DNA from: Meridianimaribacter flavus
Lineage (GTDB): Bacteria; Bacteroidota; Bacteroidia; Flavobacteriales; Flavobacteriaceae
Reading direction: 5' to 3'
Assembly (NCBI RefSeq): GCF_004366715.1
Contig: NZ_SOQZ01000002.1
Coordinates: forward strand, 62,001-126,000
DNA: 64,000 bases
Under the pieces are notes generated by a model. The model made no database searches. It was not told the DNA's origin and was given only the letters and a program-made list of their open reading frames with translations. This document shows positions 16,801 to 25,567 of the stretch, piece after piece; position 1 is the first letter of the stretch, and each line of letters opens with the position of its first letter. Made by a program: the position numbers and the translations under genes.

Positions 16801-16837
16801 GAAAAGCCAGCATGATCAAGATTCATACTGGTTTTTC
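16801..16837 (-). terminator. Bidirectional hairpin terminator before exbD
   Basis: Arms 16801-16815 and 16823-16837 pair over 15 bp with one mismatch and one G-T wobble (GAAAAGCCAGCATGA against TCATACTGGTTTTTC), followed by a short T-run in both directions. On the minus strand it falls between the two tiny ORFs and exbD. It could end their transcript or act as an attenuator for exbD. Confidence 0.7.
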
Positions 16838-16865
16838 TAACTCGCTAATTGATTGATGATTTCTT

Positions 16866-16934
16866 TTATCGTAACGTCTCCAAGTCGTCGTCGCTACTGT
16901 GCGTTGTGTCGATAATTTTTGATAAAGTTTTCAT
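16866..16934 (-). CDS. Tiny ORF, 22 residues (candidate peptide)
   Basis: ATG at 16934 opens MKTLSKIIDTTHSSDDDLET-LR and a stop. It is acidic at the C-terminus, and its codons are richer in G and C than the surrounding DNA. It lies 43 bp downstream of a second tiny ORF that starts in a similar way (MRTLNTN), and both precede a terminator. The sequence CATCAATCA occurs just upstream. No family is recognised; the evidence is the arrangement only. Confidence 0.35.
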   Translation of the reverse strand: MKTLSKIIDTTHSSDDDLETLR

Positions 16935-16977
16935 GATTGATTGATGGTTTTGATTGATGAAATTAAGACTGTTTGAA

Positions 16978-17067
16978 TTAGCTTCTAAAACGTCTTTTAC
17001 TGTTCCAAGAATTACTTCTTGTGTTCTCTAATGTTCCTGTTAATTGATTTGTGTTTAAAGTTCTCAT
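16978..17067 (-). CDS. Tiny ORF, 29 residues (candidate peptide)
   Basis: ATG at 17067 opens MRTLNTNQLTGTLENTRSNS and ends with a basic tail (WNSKRRFRS). A longer frame to 17163 exists, but its N-terminus is unconvincing. CATCAATCA lies 17 nt before the ATG. The start context TATTATGAGAACTT is the same as that of exbD. It could be a secreted or regulatory peptide or a leader peptide; no family is recognised. Confidence 0.35.
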   Translation of the reverse strand: MRTLNTNQLTGTLENTRSNSWNSKRRFRS

Positions 17068-17291
17068 AATATTTTGTTTTAAATGATTGATGTTTATACC
17101 TAATAGACGAGCATTTTTAATTTTTGTTACAGTACTATGTATAACAAAGTAATAAATTAACAAATTTTAACGTTTAAACAAATAACTATCAAACGAATAG
17201 AGTATAGGAGCTTAACTTAATGTAAACCAATTTTGTGAAAATCTTTTTAATAAATGTTGAAAGATTACTGCGTTATAACCTTATAAAACCT

Positions 17292-17299
17292 TAGTTTTG
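17292..17299 (+). promoter_or_regulatory. Putative -7 box of helicase gene
   Basis: TAGTTTTG fits TAnnTTTG and lies 29 nt before the ATG at 17329. The leader also has a purine-rich AAGAGGGAG about 9 nt before the start, a Shine-Dalgarno-like sequence that is rare in this window. Confidence 0.5.
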
Positions 17300-17328
17300 T
17301 ACGAATTTTTTAAGAGGGAGATTTATTT

Positions 17329-18843
17329 ATGTCTGAGACGCTACAAGCAGCAAAAGAACAAGAGAGTAAAAAACGGTTATACGATTATCAGTTAAATGAC
17401 TTAAATCGCATTTTTGATGTGATGGATAAGTCGCCAGATAACTATAATTTATTGTATCAATTGCCAACTGGTGGAGGAAAAACAGTAGTGTTTTCTGAAA
17501 TTGTTCGTCGCTACATTAAAAATCACAACAAAAAAGTAGTAATACTTACACATCGAATTGAGCTTTGTAAGCAAACCTCTAAAATGCTTTCTGGGTTTAA
17601 TGTTAAAAACAAAATCATTAACAGTAAAGTAAAAGATTTACCAGACCAAGACCAGTACAAGTGTTTTGTTGCAATGGTAGAAACTTTAAACAATAGACTT
17701 AATGATGACAAGCTAAAGCTTGAAGATATAGGCTTAGTAGTTATTGATGAGGCACATTACAATTCCTTTAGAAAGTTATTTAAGTTTTTTGATAAGTGCT
17801 TTATTCTTGGAGTAACAGCAACACCTTTAAGTTCTAATATTAAATTGCCAATGAAGGACAATTATCAAGAACTTATTGTTGGTGATGATATTGCGACACT
17901 TATTAAAAACGGATTTTTAGCAGATGCTGAAGTGTATAATTATGATGTTGCTTTAAATACTTTAAAAATTGGTATTAATGGTGATTACACTGTAAAATCA
18001 TCAGAAGCACTATATACTAATTCCATCATGCAGAGTAAATTGCTGCATGCTTACGAAGAAATGTCTAAAGGCAAAAAGACATTAATCTTTAATAATGGAA
18101 TTAATACTTCTAAAGAAGTGTATTATGTATTTAAAAGAGCTGGTTACAATGTTCGACACCTAGATAATACAAATACTAAGCAAGAACGTAAAGAGATTTT
18201 AAAGTGGTTTAAAAACACACCTGACGGAATTTTAACTTCGGTAAGTATCTTAACCACAGGGTTTGATGAACCTTCAGTTGAAACAGTAATTTTAAATAGA
18301 GCAACACGTTCGTTGACACTTTATTTTCAAATGATTGGTCGTGGTTCTCGTATTTTTGGAGATAAAAAAACATTCATGGTTTTAGATTTAGGGAACAATG
18401 CCATTAGGTTTGGACCATGGAATCAACCTGTTGATTGGCAACATATTTTTAAATATCCAGACCTATATTTAGAAAATATTAGAAACGACGAAGATATCGA
18501 ACGAGATTTTGTTTACGTTATGCCTGATGTAGTAAAAGCTCGTTTTAAAGGCGCTAAAATGACCGACTTTGACATTAAACAAGTGTATAAAGAAGTTATC
18601 CAGGAAGGTCAAAAATCTATTGTCGCTATTGAGCGTTCTATTGAGCAACATTCGCAAATGTGTATTGAAAGCAGTGAGGATGTTTTTGAAGCTAGAGCAT
18701 TAACCAAGCTACTTCAAGACGATATTGCTTACCGCATAAAACAATACTCATATTGTATAATGAACAGCACGCAAAACTATAAAGATTGGCTAATGGAAGA
18801 GTACAACCGTAAGCTACGCTTAAGTTTTAATGGTAAGTTTTAA
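17329..18843 (+). CDS. DEAD/DEAH-box superfamily 2 helicase
   Basis: The 504-residue protein has the SSL2/type III restriction helicase fold: motif I LPTGGGKTVVFSE near residue 47, motif II VIDEAH near 140, motif III GVTATPLSS near 162, and motif VI QMIGRGSRIFG near 340. The C-terminal 130 residues are a helical extension of unknown role. It could unwind or remodel DNA or RNA; no nuclease domain is present. It stands alone with its own promoter. Confidence 0.88.
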   Translation: MSETLQAAKEQESKKRLYDYQLNDLNRIFDVMDKSPDNYNLLYQLPTGGGKTVVFSEIVRRYIKNHNKKVVILTHRIELCKQTSKMLSGFNVKNKIINSKVKDLPDQDQYKCFVAMVETLNNRLNDDKLKLEDIGLVVIDEAHYNSFRKLFKFFDKCFILGVTATPLSSNIKLPMKDNYQELIVGDDIATLIKNGFLADAEVYNYDVALNTLKIGINGDYTVKSSEALYTNSIMQSKLLHAYEEMSKGKKTLIFNNGINTSKEVYYVFKRAGYNVRHLDNTNTKQERKEILKWFKNTPDGILTSVSILTTGFDEPSVETVILNRATRSLTLYFQMIGRGSRIFGDKKTFMVLDLGNNAIRFGPWNQPVDWQHIFKYPDLYLENIRNDEDIERDFVYVMPDVVKARFKGAKMTDFDIKQVYKEVIQEGQKSIVAIERSIEQHSQMCIESSEDVFEARALTKLLQDDIAYRIKQYSYCIMNSTQNYKDWLMEEYNRKLRLSFNGKF

Positions 18844-18930
18844 CTCTTTTTTAAAATTTATCTTATTAAAAGTCGTTATTTTCGAAAATAGGTATAGTTT
18901 TTGATTTTTAGAGATAAACCCATTTATCAT

Positions 18931-19620
18931 ATGCCCAAAGTGAATCTTAAATTAGTAATAGCTTTATGTATGTTGTTCTCGTTTCAGCTTAATGCACAAG
19001 TTGATAACGAGAAGAAATCAATACCTATTCCTGCTGAAGAAACCAAGAAAAAAGATTCATTACCTCCTGATTTAAAGATAAAACCAAACGAGAAGGCATC
19101 CATTACCAAAGGCGAAAAGCACATTAGTGGAATTCCGTATAAAAGTAAAGTTGAAGTTAAAGAGTTGAAAAATGAGTTTTCAATGATTGACGACAATAAA
19201 CTTTTAAATCCTGGAAGCATTTTTGAAAAACGCTGGAACAAAACAGCAGTTGACCAAGCGATAAAACCAGCTTCAATGGATGATGTTTTTTTAGGTGATT
19301 TTAGGGTTAACGGAAAATTTGTAAACATCATTTGTAGAGACCACCAGTTTCCTGATGGAGACAGAGTAAGAGTTTATGTTAACGACGACATTATTATTCC
19401 AAGTTTAGTATTGACTTCTAATTATAAATCTTTTAATATTCCTCTTGTTGAAGGATTTAACAAAGTCGTGTTTTTAGCGCTAAACCAAGGAGAATCTGGT
19501 CCAAATACTGCAGAATTTCAGGTTTATGATGATAAAGGTAATTTAGTGTCATCAAAACAATGGAACTTACTCACAGGCGTTAAAGCTACAATTGTTGTTA
19601 CCAAAGAAGCTGAAGAGTAA
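18931..19620 (+). CDS. Secreted protein of unknown function
   Basis: I use the ATG at 18931 (MPKVNLKLVIALCMLFSFQLNAQ), which gives a clear signal peptide and a 229-residue protein; the frame upstream begins with TTG and would bury the signal. The mature part has a lysine/proline-rich linker, then a beta-rich C-terminal region (DHQFPDGDRVRVYVNDDIII, FNIPLVEGFNKVVFLALNQGESG) that looks like an Ig- or carbohydrate-binding-like fold. No named family is recognised. Its stop is 2 bp from the convergent pseudouridine synthase. Confidence 0.75.
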   Translation: MPKVNLKLVIALCMLFSFQLNAQVDNEKKSIPIPAEETKKKDSLPPDLKIKPNEKASITKGEKHISGIPYKSKVEVKELKNEFSMIDDNKLLNPGSIFEKRWNKTAVDQAIKPASMDDVFLGDFRVNGKFVNIICRDHQFPDGDRVRVYVNDDIIIPSLVLTSNYKSFNIPLVEGFNKVVFLALNQGESGPNTAEFQVYDDKGNLVSSKQWNLLTGVKATIVVTKEAEE

Positions 19621-19622
19621 AC

Positions 19623-20210
19623 TTATACCAAACTATCCATTTCTTTAACTTCTCCATAGTTTAGTCCTTCAAGCGTTATAGCTCCAATTCTAACTCTAAC
19701 TAATCGTAGCGTAGGAAAACCAACTGCAGCAGTCATCTTTCTTACTTGTCTAAATTTACCCTCTGTTATAGTTATTGAAATCCATGAGGTTTTACCATGT
19801 CTGTCATCACGTATATTTTTACCTCTTTCAGGAAAATCAGGAACTTCAATTAGTTTATAAGCCTTACAGGGTTTGGTAGTATAAGTGTCTTTTTTGTGAC
19901 TCAAGTCTACACCTTTTTTAAGTTGTTCTAGCGCGTCGTTAGTAATATCTCCATCAACTTGTACGTAATATTCTTTTTCAACAGCTGTACTAGTTATTGT
20001 ATAACTAATTTGTCCATCAGTAGTTAAGAGTAACAACCCTTCTGAATCTTTATCTAATCTACCAATAGCCATAGTGCCTTCTGGAAAATCATACAGTTCT
20101 CCTAAAAACTTTTTCTTCTGTTCATGTTTTGCACTACTCATAAACTGACTAAGGTAACCATACGGTTTAAATAACTTATAATGAAAATGTTTAACTGTAT
20201 TCAAAGACAT
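19623..20210 (-). CDS. rRNA pseudouridine synthase, RluE/RsuA type
   Basis: The 195-residue protein has the catalytic motif GRLDKDSEGLLLLTTDG near residue 50 (catalytic Asp in RLD), KKGVDL, and the C-terminal EGKFRQVRKMTAAVGFPTLRLVRVRIG of the RsuA/RluB/E/F family. It has no S4 domain, as is usual for RluE. It should isomerise a uridine in 23S rRNA. The exact position is inferred by similarity only. Confidence 0.9.
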   Translation of the reverse strand: MSLNTVKHFHYKLFKPYGYLSQFMSSAKHEQKKKFLGELYDFPEGTMAIGRLDKDSEGLLLLTTDGQISYTITSTAVEKEYYVQVDGDITNDALEQLKKGVDLSHKKDTYTTKPCKAYKLIEVPDFPERGKNIRDDRHGKTSWISITITEGKFRQVRKMTAAVGFPTLRLVRVRIGAITLEGLNYGEVKEMDSLV

Positions 20211-20325
20211 TTAATATGTATTAAAAACTCAATGCTGAAATCTATTAATAAATTAATAACATTAAAACAGGTATTCGCTTTTATTTTTATAAATTCACTA
20301 ACCAAAATTTAAAGTTATTTTCTTC

Positions 20326-23300
20326 ATGAAAAAATCAACCATTTTAATGATTGTAGGCTTGAGTTTAGGCTTACAATTTACGCATGCCCAAAAGAATAAA
20401 AAAGAAGACAAACAGCCACTTGACGAAATTGCTATAAGTGGATTAAAATGGAGGAATATAGGACCTTCATTAACTTCTGGTAGAATATCAGATATTGCTG
20501 TAAATCCTAATAATCCTTTTGAATACTACGTAGCTTCATCTTCTGGTGGTGTATGGAAAACTACTAATGCTGGTAACCATTACACACCAATTTTTGATGG
20601 TCAAGGGTCTTATTCTATAGGTTGCGTTACTATTGATCCTAACAATACTAATGTGATTTGGGTTGGTACTGGAGAAAATAACAACCAAAGATCTGTATCT
20701 TATGGTGATGGTGTTTACAAGTCTATTGATGGAGGTCAAAGCTGGAAACACATGGGATTAAAAAACTCTGAACACATTGGTAAAATTATTGTGCATCCAG
20801 ACGATTCTAACATTATTTACGTGGCTGCAATTGGTCCGCTTTGGAGTAAAGGAGGAGACAGAGGTTTGTACAAGTCTACCGATGGTGGTGAAAACTGGGA
20901 AGCTGTGCTTACTATTGACGAACATACAGGTGTTACCGATTTAGTAATGGACCCAAGAGATCCTGATGTGCTTTATGCAGCAACACTTCAAAGAAGAAGA
21001 CACGTTTATACCTATGTTGGTGGTGGTCCAGGATCTGGATTACACAAAACTACTGATGGTGGAAAAACATGGCAAAAAGTTGAAAACGGATTACCTAAAA
21101 CTGAATTAGGACGTATTGGTTTAGCTATTTCTCCTGCAAACCCTGAAATTATTTATGCTATTGTTGAAGCTGCTGAAGGAAAAAGCGGATTCTTTAAATC
21201 TACAAATCGAGGTGCAAGCTGGGAAAAGCAATCCAACCACGTAACAAGCGGAAACTATTATCAAGAAATTATAGCTGACCCAATAGATGAGAACACAGTA
21301 TACTCTATGGATACTTGGATGAGTGCAACAAGAGATGGAGGTAAAACCTTTAATATGGTTGGTGAAGTGACTAAGCACGTTGATAACCATAGTATTTGGA
21401 TTGACCCTAACGATAACAAGCACTGGCTTGTAGGTTGTGATGGTGGAATTTACGAAACCTTTGATGCAGCCAATAACTGGGATTTTAAAGAAAATCTTCC
21501 TGTAACACAGTTTTACAAAGTAGCAGTTGATAATGCTGAACCTTTTTATAATGTGTATGGTGGTACTCAAGATAACTTTAGTCTTGGAGGACCATCAAGA
21601 GTAGTTACAGATCATGGTATTACAAACTTTGATTGGTTTATCACTAATGGAGGAGATGGTTTTGAATCTCAAATAGACCCTTACAATCCTGATTTGGTAT
21701 ATGCACAATCACAATATGGGTTTTTAGTACGATACGATAAAAAGAGTGGTGAAATTGTTGGTATTCAACCTAAAGAGCGCGAAAATGAAAATGCATACCG
21801 TTGGAATTGGGATGCTCCATTAGCAGTAAGCAAACATGCTAAAGGTCGTGTGTATTTTGCAGCTAATAAAGTGTTTAGATCTAACGACTATGGAAATAGC
21901 TGGGAAGTTTTAGGAGATGATTTAACACAACAAATTGACAGAAATACATTAAAAGTGTATGATAGAGTAGTGAGTATAGATGCGGTTGCTAAAAATGGTT
22001 CAACATCACCTTACGGAACTATAGTTGCATTGTCTGAATCTCCAATTGATGAAAACCTTATCGCTATTGGTACTGATGATGGTTTAATCCAAATCACTGA
22101 AGATGGTGGTCGCACATGGCGAAAAGTATCTAATATCTCAGGAGCGCCAAAACAGTCTTATGTCAACAATGTGTATTTATCAAGACATGATGTAAATGTT
22201 ATATATGCAGCATTCAATCATCATAAATATGGCGATTTTAAACCTTATATATTTAGATCAAATGACAAAGGAAAAACATGGTTTAGTATAAGCAATAACT
22301 TACCAGAACGAGGTAGTGTGTATGCTATTGAAGAAGATCATGTTAATAGCAACTTGATTTTTTGTGGTACGGAGTTTTCAGCATATTTCTCACCAGATGG
22401 TGGTAAACGTTGGAAAAAACTAGCTAACGGACTACCTACTATTGCTGTTAGAGATATTGCAATTCAAGAACGTGAAAACGATTTGGTACTTGGTACTTTT
22501 GGTCGTGGATTTTATGTGTTAGATGATTATTCTTCACTTAGAGAAGTAAAAAATAGCACACCAACTGAAACTGCTACCATTTACCCAATACGCGATGCTT
22601 ATATGTGGGAAAAGAGTTTACCTTTAGGCTTACCAGGAAAAGCATTTCAAGGAGATAACTTTTTTAGCGCTCCAAACTTAGGTCCTGAAGTTATGATAAC
22701 CTATTATTATAATGACGATTATAAATCTTTAGAAGACCAAAGAAAAGCTAAAGAAAAGAAACTTATTGAGTCAAAAAGCAACACACCTTATCCTACATAC
22801 AGCGAGTTAAAAGCTGAACGTGATGAAATGGAAGTACTGCTTGTATTCACTATTAAAGATGAAATGGGTAATGTAGTAAAGAAAGAGTTTGTAGCTCCAA
22901 GCAAAGGATTGCAACGTTTTCACTGGGATTTGAGATACACACTACAAGATCCTATTAATTTTAATAGTTCCGATTTTTACAACCCTTGGGCAAATAAAGA
23001 CGAAGGTACTTTAGTGCAACCTGGTAATTATACTGTTGACATGCAACTGTATAAAGATGGAGAAATGACTAGCTTAGTTAACCCTGTAACTTTTAAGGTT
23101 AAGCCTTTAAATAATACTATTTTACCTGCAGAAGACCGAGCGTCTAAAGTTGCTTTTCAAAAGCAGATTTCTCAATTGGAATCAGACTTAGGAACTTGCC
23201 AAAGTATGATGAGTGAAATGAACAACAAGATTAGATACATGAAAAAAGCTGTTAAACGTTCAGAATTACCATTTGCGCAATTAACCGCTTCAATTAATGC

Positions 23301-23607
23301 AATAGAAAAGAACTTAGAAGCGATAAGCACTAGCCTTTATGGAGATAGTGTAAAATCTAAGTTAGATATTGACCAGTTATTAAGTCCTGCAAACCGATTA
23401 GGAACCATAAGTTATGAGCAAAAGTATTCAACATCAACACCTACTGAAACTCACAAAACAAGCTATGCAATTGCAAAAAAACAAATTGATGCTATAAAGA
23501 AACAGTTAGAAGTGATTTACAATATTGATATTAAAAAACTTGAAGAGCAACTCATAAAATCAGGAGCTCCTTATACTCCTGGTCGTGGTTACGAAAACGA
23601 AGACTAA
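20326..23607 (+). CDS. Large secreted VPS10/BNR-repeat (sortilin-like beta-propeller) protein
   Basis: The 1093-residue protein has a signal peptide (ending near THAQ) and many Asp-box/BNR motifs of the type S-x-D-x-G-x-x-W: SIDGGQSWKH, STDGGENWEA, TTDGGKTWQK, STNRGASWEK, EDGGRTWRK, SNDKGKTWFS. This builds one or two beta-propellers over residues 40-720. The C-terminal 350 residues hold a beta domain and a helical region (about 930-1080). Such proteins are often annotated as glycosyl hydrolases, but catalytic residues are not evident, so substrate binding is as likely. The gene leads the AHSA1 gene by 13 bp. Confidence 0.85.
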   Translation: MKKSTILMIVGLSLGLQFTHAQKNKKEDKQPLDEIAISGLKWRNIGPSLTSGRISDIAVNPNNPFEYYVASSSGGVWKTTNAGNHYTPIFDGQGSYSIGCVTIDPNNTNVIWVGTGENNNQRSVSYGDGVYKSIDGGQSWKHMGLKNSEHIGKIIVHPDDSNIIYVAAIGPLWSKGGDRGLYKSTDGGENWEAVLTIDEHTGVTDLVMDPRDPDVLYAATLQRRRHVYTYVGGGPGSGLHKTTDGGKTWQKVENGLPKTELGRIGLAISPANPEIIYAIVEAAEGKSGFFKSTNRGASWEKQSNHVTSGNYYQEIIADPIDENTVYSMDTWMSATRDGGKTFNMVGEVTKHVDNHSIWIDPNDNKHWLVGCDGGIYETFDAANNWDFKENLPVTQFYKVAVDNAEPFYNVYGGTQDNFSLGGPSRVVTDHGITNFDWFITNGGDGFESQIDPYNPDLVYAQSQYGFLVRYDKKSGEIVGIQPKERENENAYRWNWDAPLAVSKHAKGRVYFAANKVFRSNDYGNSWEVLGDDLTQQIDRNTLKVYDRVVSIDAVAKNGSTSPYGTIVALSESPIDENLIAIGTDDGLIQITEDGGRTWRKVSNISGAPKQSYVNNVYLSRHDVNVIYAAFNHHKYGDFKPYIFRSNDKGKTWFSISNNLPERGSVYAIEEDHVNSNLIFCGTEFSAYFSPDGGKRWKKLANGLPTIAVRDIAIQERENDLVLGTFGRGFYVLDDYSSLREVKNSTPTETATIYPIRDAYMWEKSLPLGLPGKAFQGDNFFSAPNLGPEVMITYYYNDDYKSLEDQRKAKEKKLIESKSNTPYPTYSELKAERDEMEVLLVFTIKDEMGNVVKKEFVAPSKGLQRFHWDLRYTLQDPINFNSSDFYNPWANKDEGTLVQPGNYTVDMQLYKDGEMTSLVNPVTFKVKPLNNTILPAEDRASKVAFQKQISQLESDLGTCQSMMSEMNNKIRYMKKAVKRSELPFAQLTASINAIEKNLEAISTSLYGDSVKSKLDIDQLLSPANRLGTISYEQKYSTSTPTETHKTSYAIAKKQIDAIKKQLEVIYNIDIKKLEEQLIKSGAPYTPGRGYENED

Positions 23608-23620
23608 AACTTAAATTTCA

Positions 23621-24046
23621 ATGTCAGATAAAATAGTTACTGTTTCGCAAAAAGTAAACACTTCAATTGAACGTGTTTGGAAAGCAATAACACATAAAGA
23701 CCAGATGAAAAACTGGTATTTTGAACTTGAAGAGTTTTTACCTGAAAAAGGGTTTAAATTTGAATTTATAGGTTATGGACACACAGGTGAGCAATTTAAT
23801 CACCTGTGTGAAATTACCGAAGTTATTCCTCTAAAAAAGCTACAGTATAGTTGGGAGTATAAAGGTTACGTAGGGAAGTCCTTTGTAACGTTTTATTTAG
23901 ATGGTAATGCAGAATCTACTACTATTACTGTAACGCATGAAGGTATTGAAACGTTTCCTGATCATCCAGATTTTGAAAAATCTAATTTTACTGGAGGCTG
24001 GAAACACATTATTAAAGAATCAATATATAACTATTTAACTAAATAA
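23621..24046 (+). CDS. AHSA1/SRPBCC domain protein
   Basis: The 141-residue protein is a single START-like SRPBCC domain: VNTSIERVWKAITHKDQMKNWYF at the start, then KLQYSWEYKGY and a C-terminal TGGWKHIIKESIYNYL helix. Family members bind hydrophobic ligands or, in eukaryotes, stimulate Hsp90. The ligand is unknown. It lies 13 bp after the BNR gene and 18 bp before the transporter gene, so the three may be cotranscribed. Confidence 0.88.
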   Translation: MSDKIVTVSQKVNTSIERVWKAITHKDQMKNWYFELEEFLPEKGFKFEFIGYGHTGEQFNHLCEITEVIPLKKLQYSWEYKGYVGKSFVTFYLDGNAESTTITVTHEGIETFPDHPDFEKSNFTGGWKHIIKESIYNYLTK

Positions 24047-24064
24047 AGTTACCTAACACATTAA

Positions 24065-24991
24065 ATGAGCCAACCTAAAAGCAAATTACTCATTGTATTG
24101 GCGTTCTTTTCTATATACGTCATTTGGGGATCAACCTATTTACTTAACAAAATTGCAGTAATGGAGTTACCTCCATTTATGCTAGCGTCAATTAGATTTA
24201 CAGTTGCAGGCATCTTAATTTTTGGGATTGCAAAAACTATGGGTATCTCTATAAAAATAACCAAAAAGCAACTGCTTAATACAATGGTTGCTGGCTTTTT
24301 GTTTCTAACTTTTGGAAATGGAGTAGTGGTTTGGGCTTTAAAATATGTAGATAGTGGTTTTGCAGCTTTAGAAATTTCAGCACAACCTTTGGTTATTCTT
24401 ATTTTAATGAGAGTTTTACAAGGCAAAAAAATACAACCTATGTCATTAATAGGTGTTGCTCTAGGTATTGTTGGTATTTACCTTTTAGTAAGTCAAAAAC
24501 AAATTATAGCTCAAGAAAATTCCATACTAGGCATGATTATGATTTTTGCTTGTATGCTAAGTTGGGCTTATGGTAGTTTGTTTGTGGGTAAAGCCGATTT
24601 ACCAAACAACTATTTTATAAATACAGGTTATCAAATGTTTACAGGTGGCATTATGCTTTTCATTGCTAGTTTAGCTTTTGGAGAAAGGTGGTCCACACCT
24701 AATGTTTGGAGTATTGACGTTCAAATATCTATGGTATTGCTTATTCTATTTGGAAGTATTGTTGCGTTTACCTCATTTAATTATTTACTAAAAGCCGTAT
24801 CTCCTGAAAAAGTAGCGACATCTACTTATGTGAATCCAATAGTTGCGTTGTTTTTAGGATGGTATTTTTTAGATGAAGCGATCACAGTTCAATCAGTATT
24901 AGCAGCTGTAATATTACTTACAGGAGTGTACTTTATAAATACCAAAAAGAAACTTGTTCTATTTTCTAGATTCAATAGAAAGCAAGTGTAA
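24065..24991 (+). CDS. EamA/DMT family transporter
   Basis: The 308-residue protein has about ten membrane helices in two EamA repeats (about 8-140 and 155-292), with YVIWGSTYLLNKIAV and STYVNPIVALFLGWYFLDE as typical end motifs. DMT-family members move amino acids, metabolites or drugs, usually outward; the substrate is not predictable. Its stop codon directly abuts the stop codon of the convergent gene, without a base between. Confidence 0.9.
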   Translation: MSQPKSKLLIVLAFFSIYVIWGSTYLLNKIAVMELPPFMLASIRFTVAGILIFGIAKTMGISIKITKKQLLNTMVAGFLFLTFGNGVVVWALKYVDSGFAALEISAQPLVILILMRVLQGKKIQPMSLIGVALGIVGIYLLVSQKQIIAQENSILGMIMIFACMLSWAYGSLFVGKADLPNNYFINTGYQMFTGGIMLFIASLAFGERWSTPNVWSIDVQISMVLLILFGSIVAFTSFNYLLKAVSPEKVATSTYVNPIVALFLGWYFLDEAITVQSVLAAVILLTGVYFINTKKKLVLFSRFNRKQV

Positions 24992-25567
24992 TTAATAGCA
25001 CACATTGTTTTTAAGAATTATGGTATTCAGTTCATTCCAGATGCTATCATCAAAAGACTTTGGTGAAAACCTAAAAAGGAGTAGAGTAGTATTCTTGTCT
25101 TTACAGTAATGCTCTTCTACAGTGACATTTAATGTTATTATTTCTTTAGTTTTTAAACGGTCAAATGTTTTTAGTTTTCCTTTATAACTTGTCTTGGTTT
25201 TAACTAATAATACATTAGTTTTTAATATGTCATTTTCAATATTTCCATTTGTGTTCATATCCATTAAACCATCAAAATAAAGCTGTAAATCATTTTCCAA
25301 AGTATGCTCATCAATGTCAATTTCACCTTCTATATGCCAAACAAAAGCATAAGACCAAAACGTAGGACTATCTTTAGTTCCCCAACCTTTTGGAAATTGA
25401 GCTTCTTCAAAACCTGAATATGGAATATCCTGAGCAAAACCAATAGGAAACTTAAATACTTCCTTAGCCCAAGTACTATCTGTTACCAAAAGATTTTGAT
25501 GCGTTTCATCTTGAGCGCTAACTAGTGTAGTTATTAAAATTGCAAAGCATATTAGTAAATGTTTCAT
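24992..25567 (-). CDS. Secreted protein of unknown function
   Basis: The 191-residue protein has a signal peptide (LLICFAILITTLVSAQ) and a mature part with FKFPIGFAQDIPYSGFEEAQFPKGW in pieces and alternating strands. No family is recognised. It overlaps the S41 peptidase gene by 4 bp (ATGA) and is therefore probably co-translated with it. Confidence 0.75.
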   Translation of the reverse strand: MKHLLICFAILITTLVSAQDETHQNLLVTDSTWAKEVFKFPIGFAQDIPYSGFEEAQFPKGWGTKDSPTFWSYAFVWHIEGEIDIDEHTLENDLQLYFDGLMDMNTNGNIENDILKTNVLLVKTKTSYKGKLKTFDRLKTKEIITLNVTVEEHYCKDKNTTLLLFRFSPKSFDDSIWNELNTIILKNNVCY

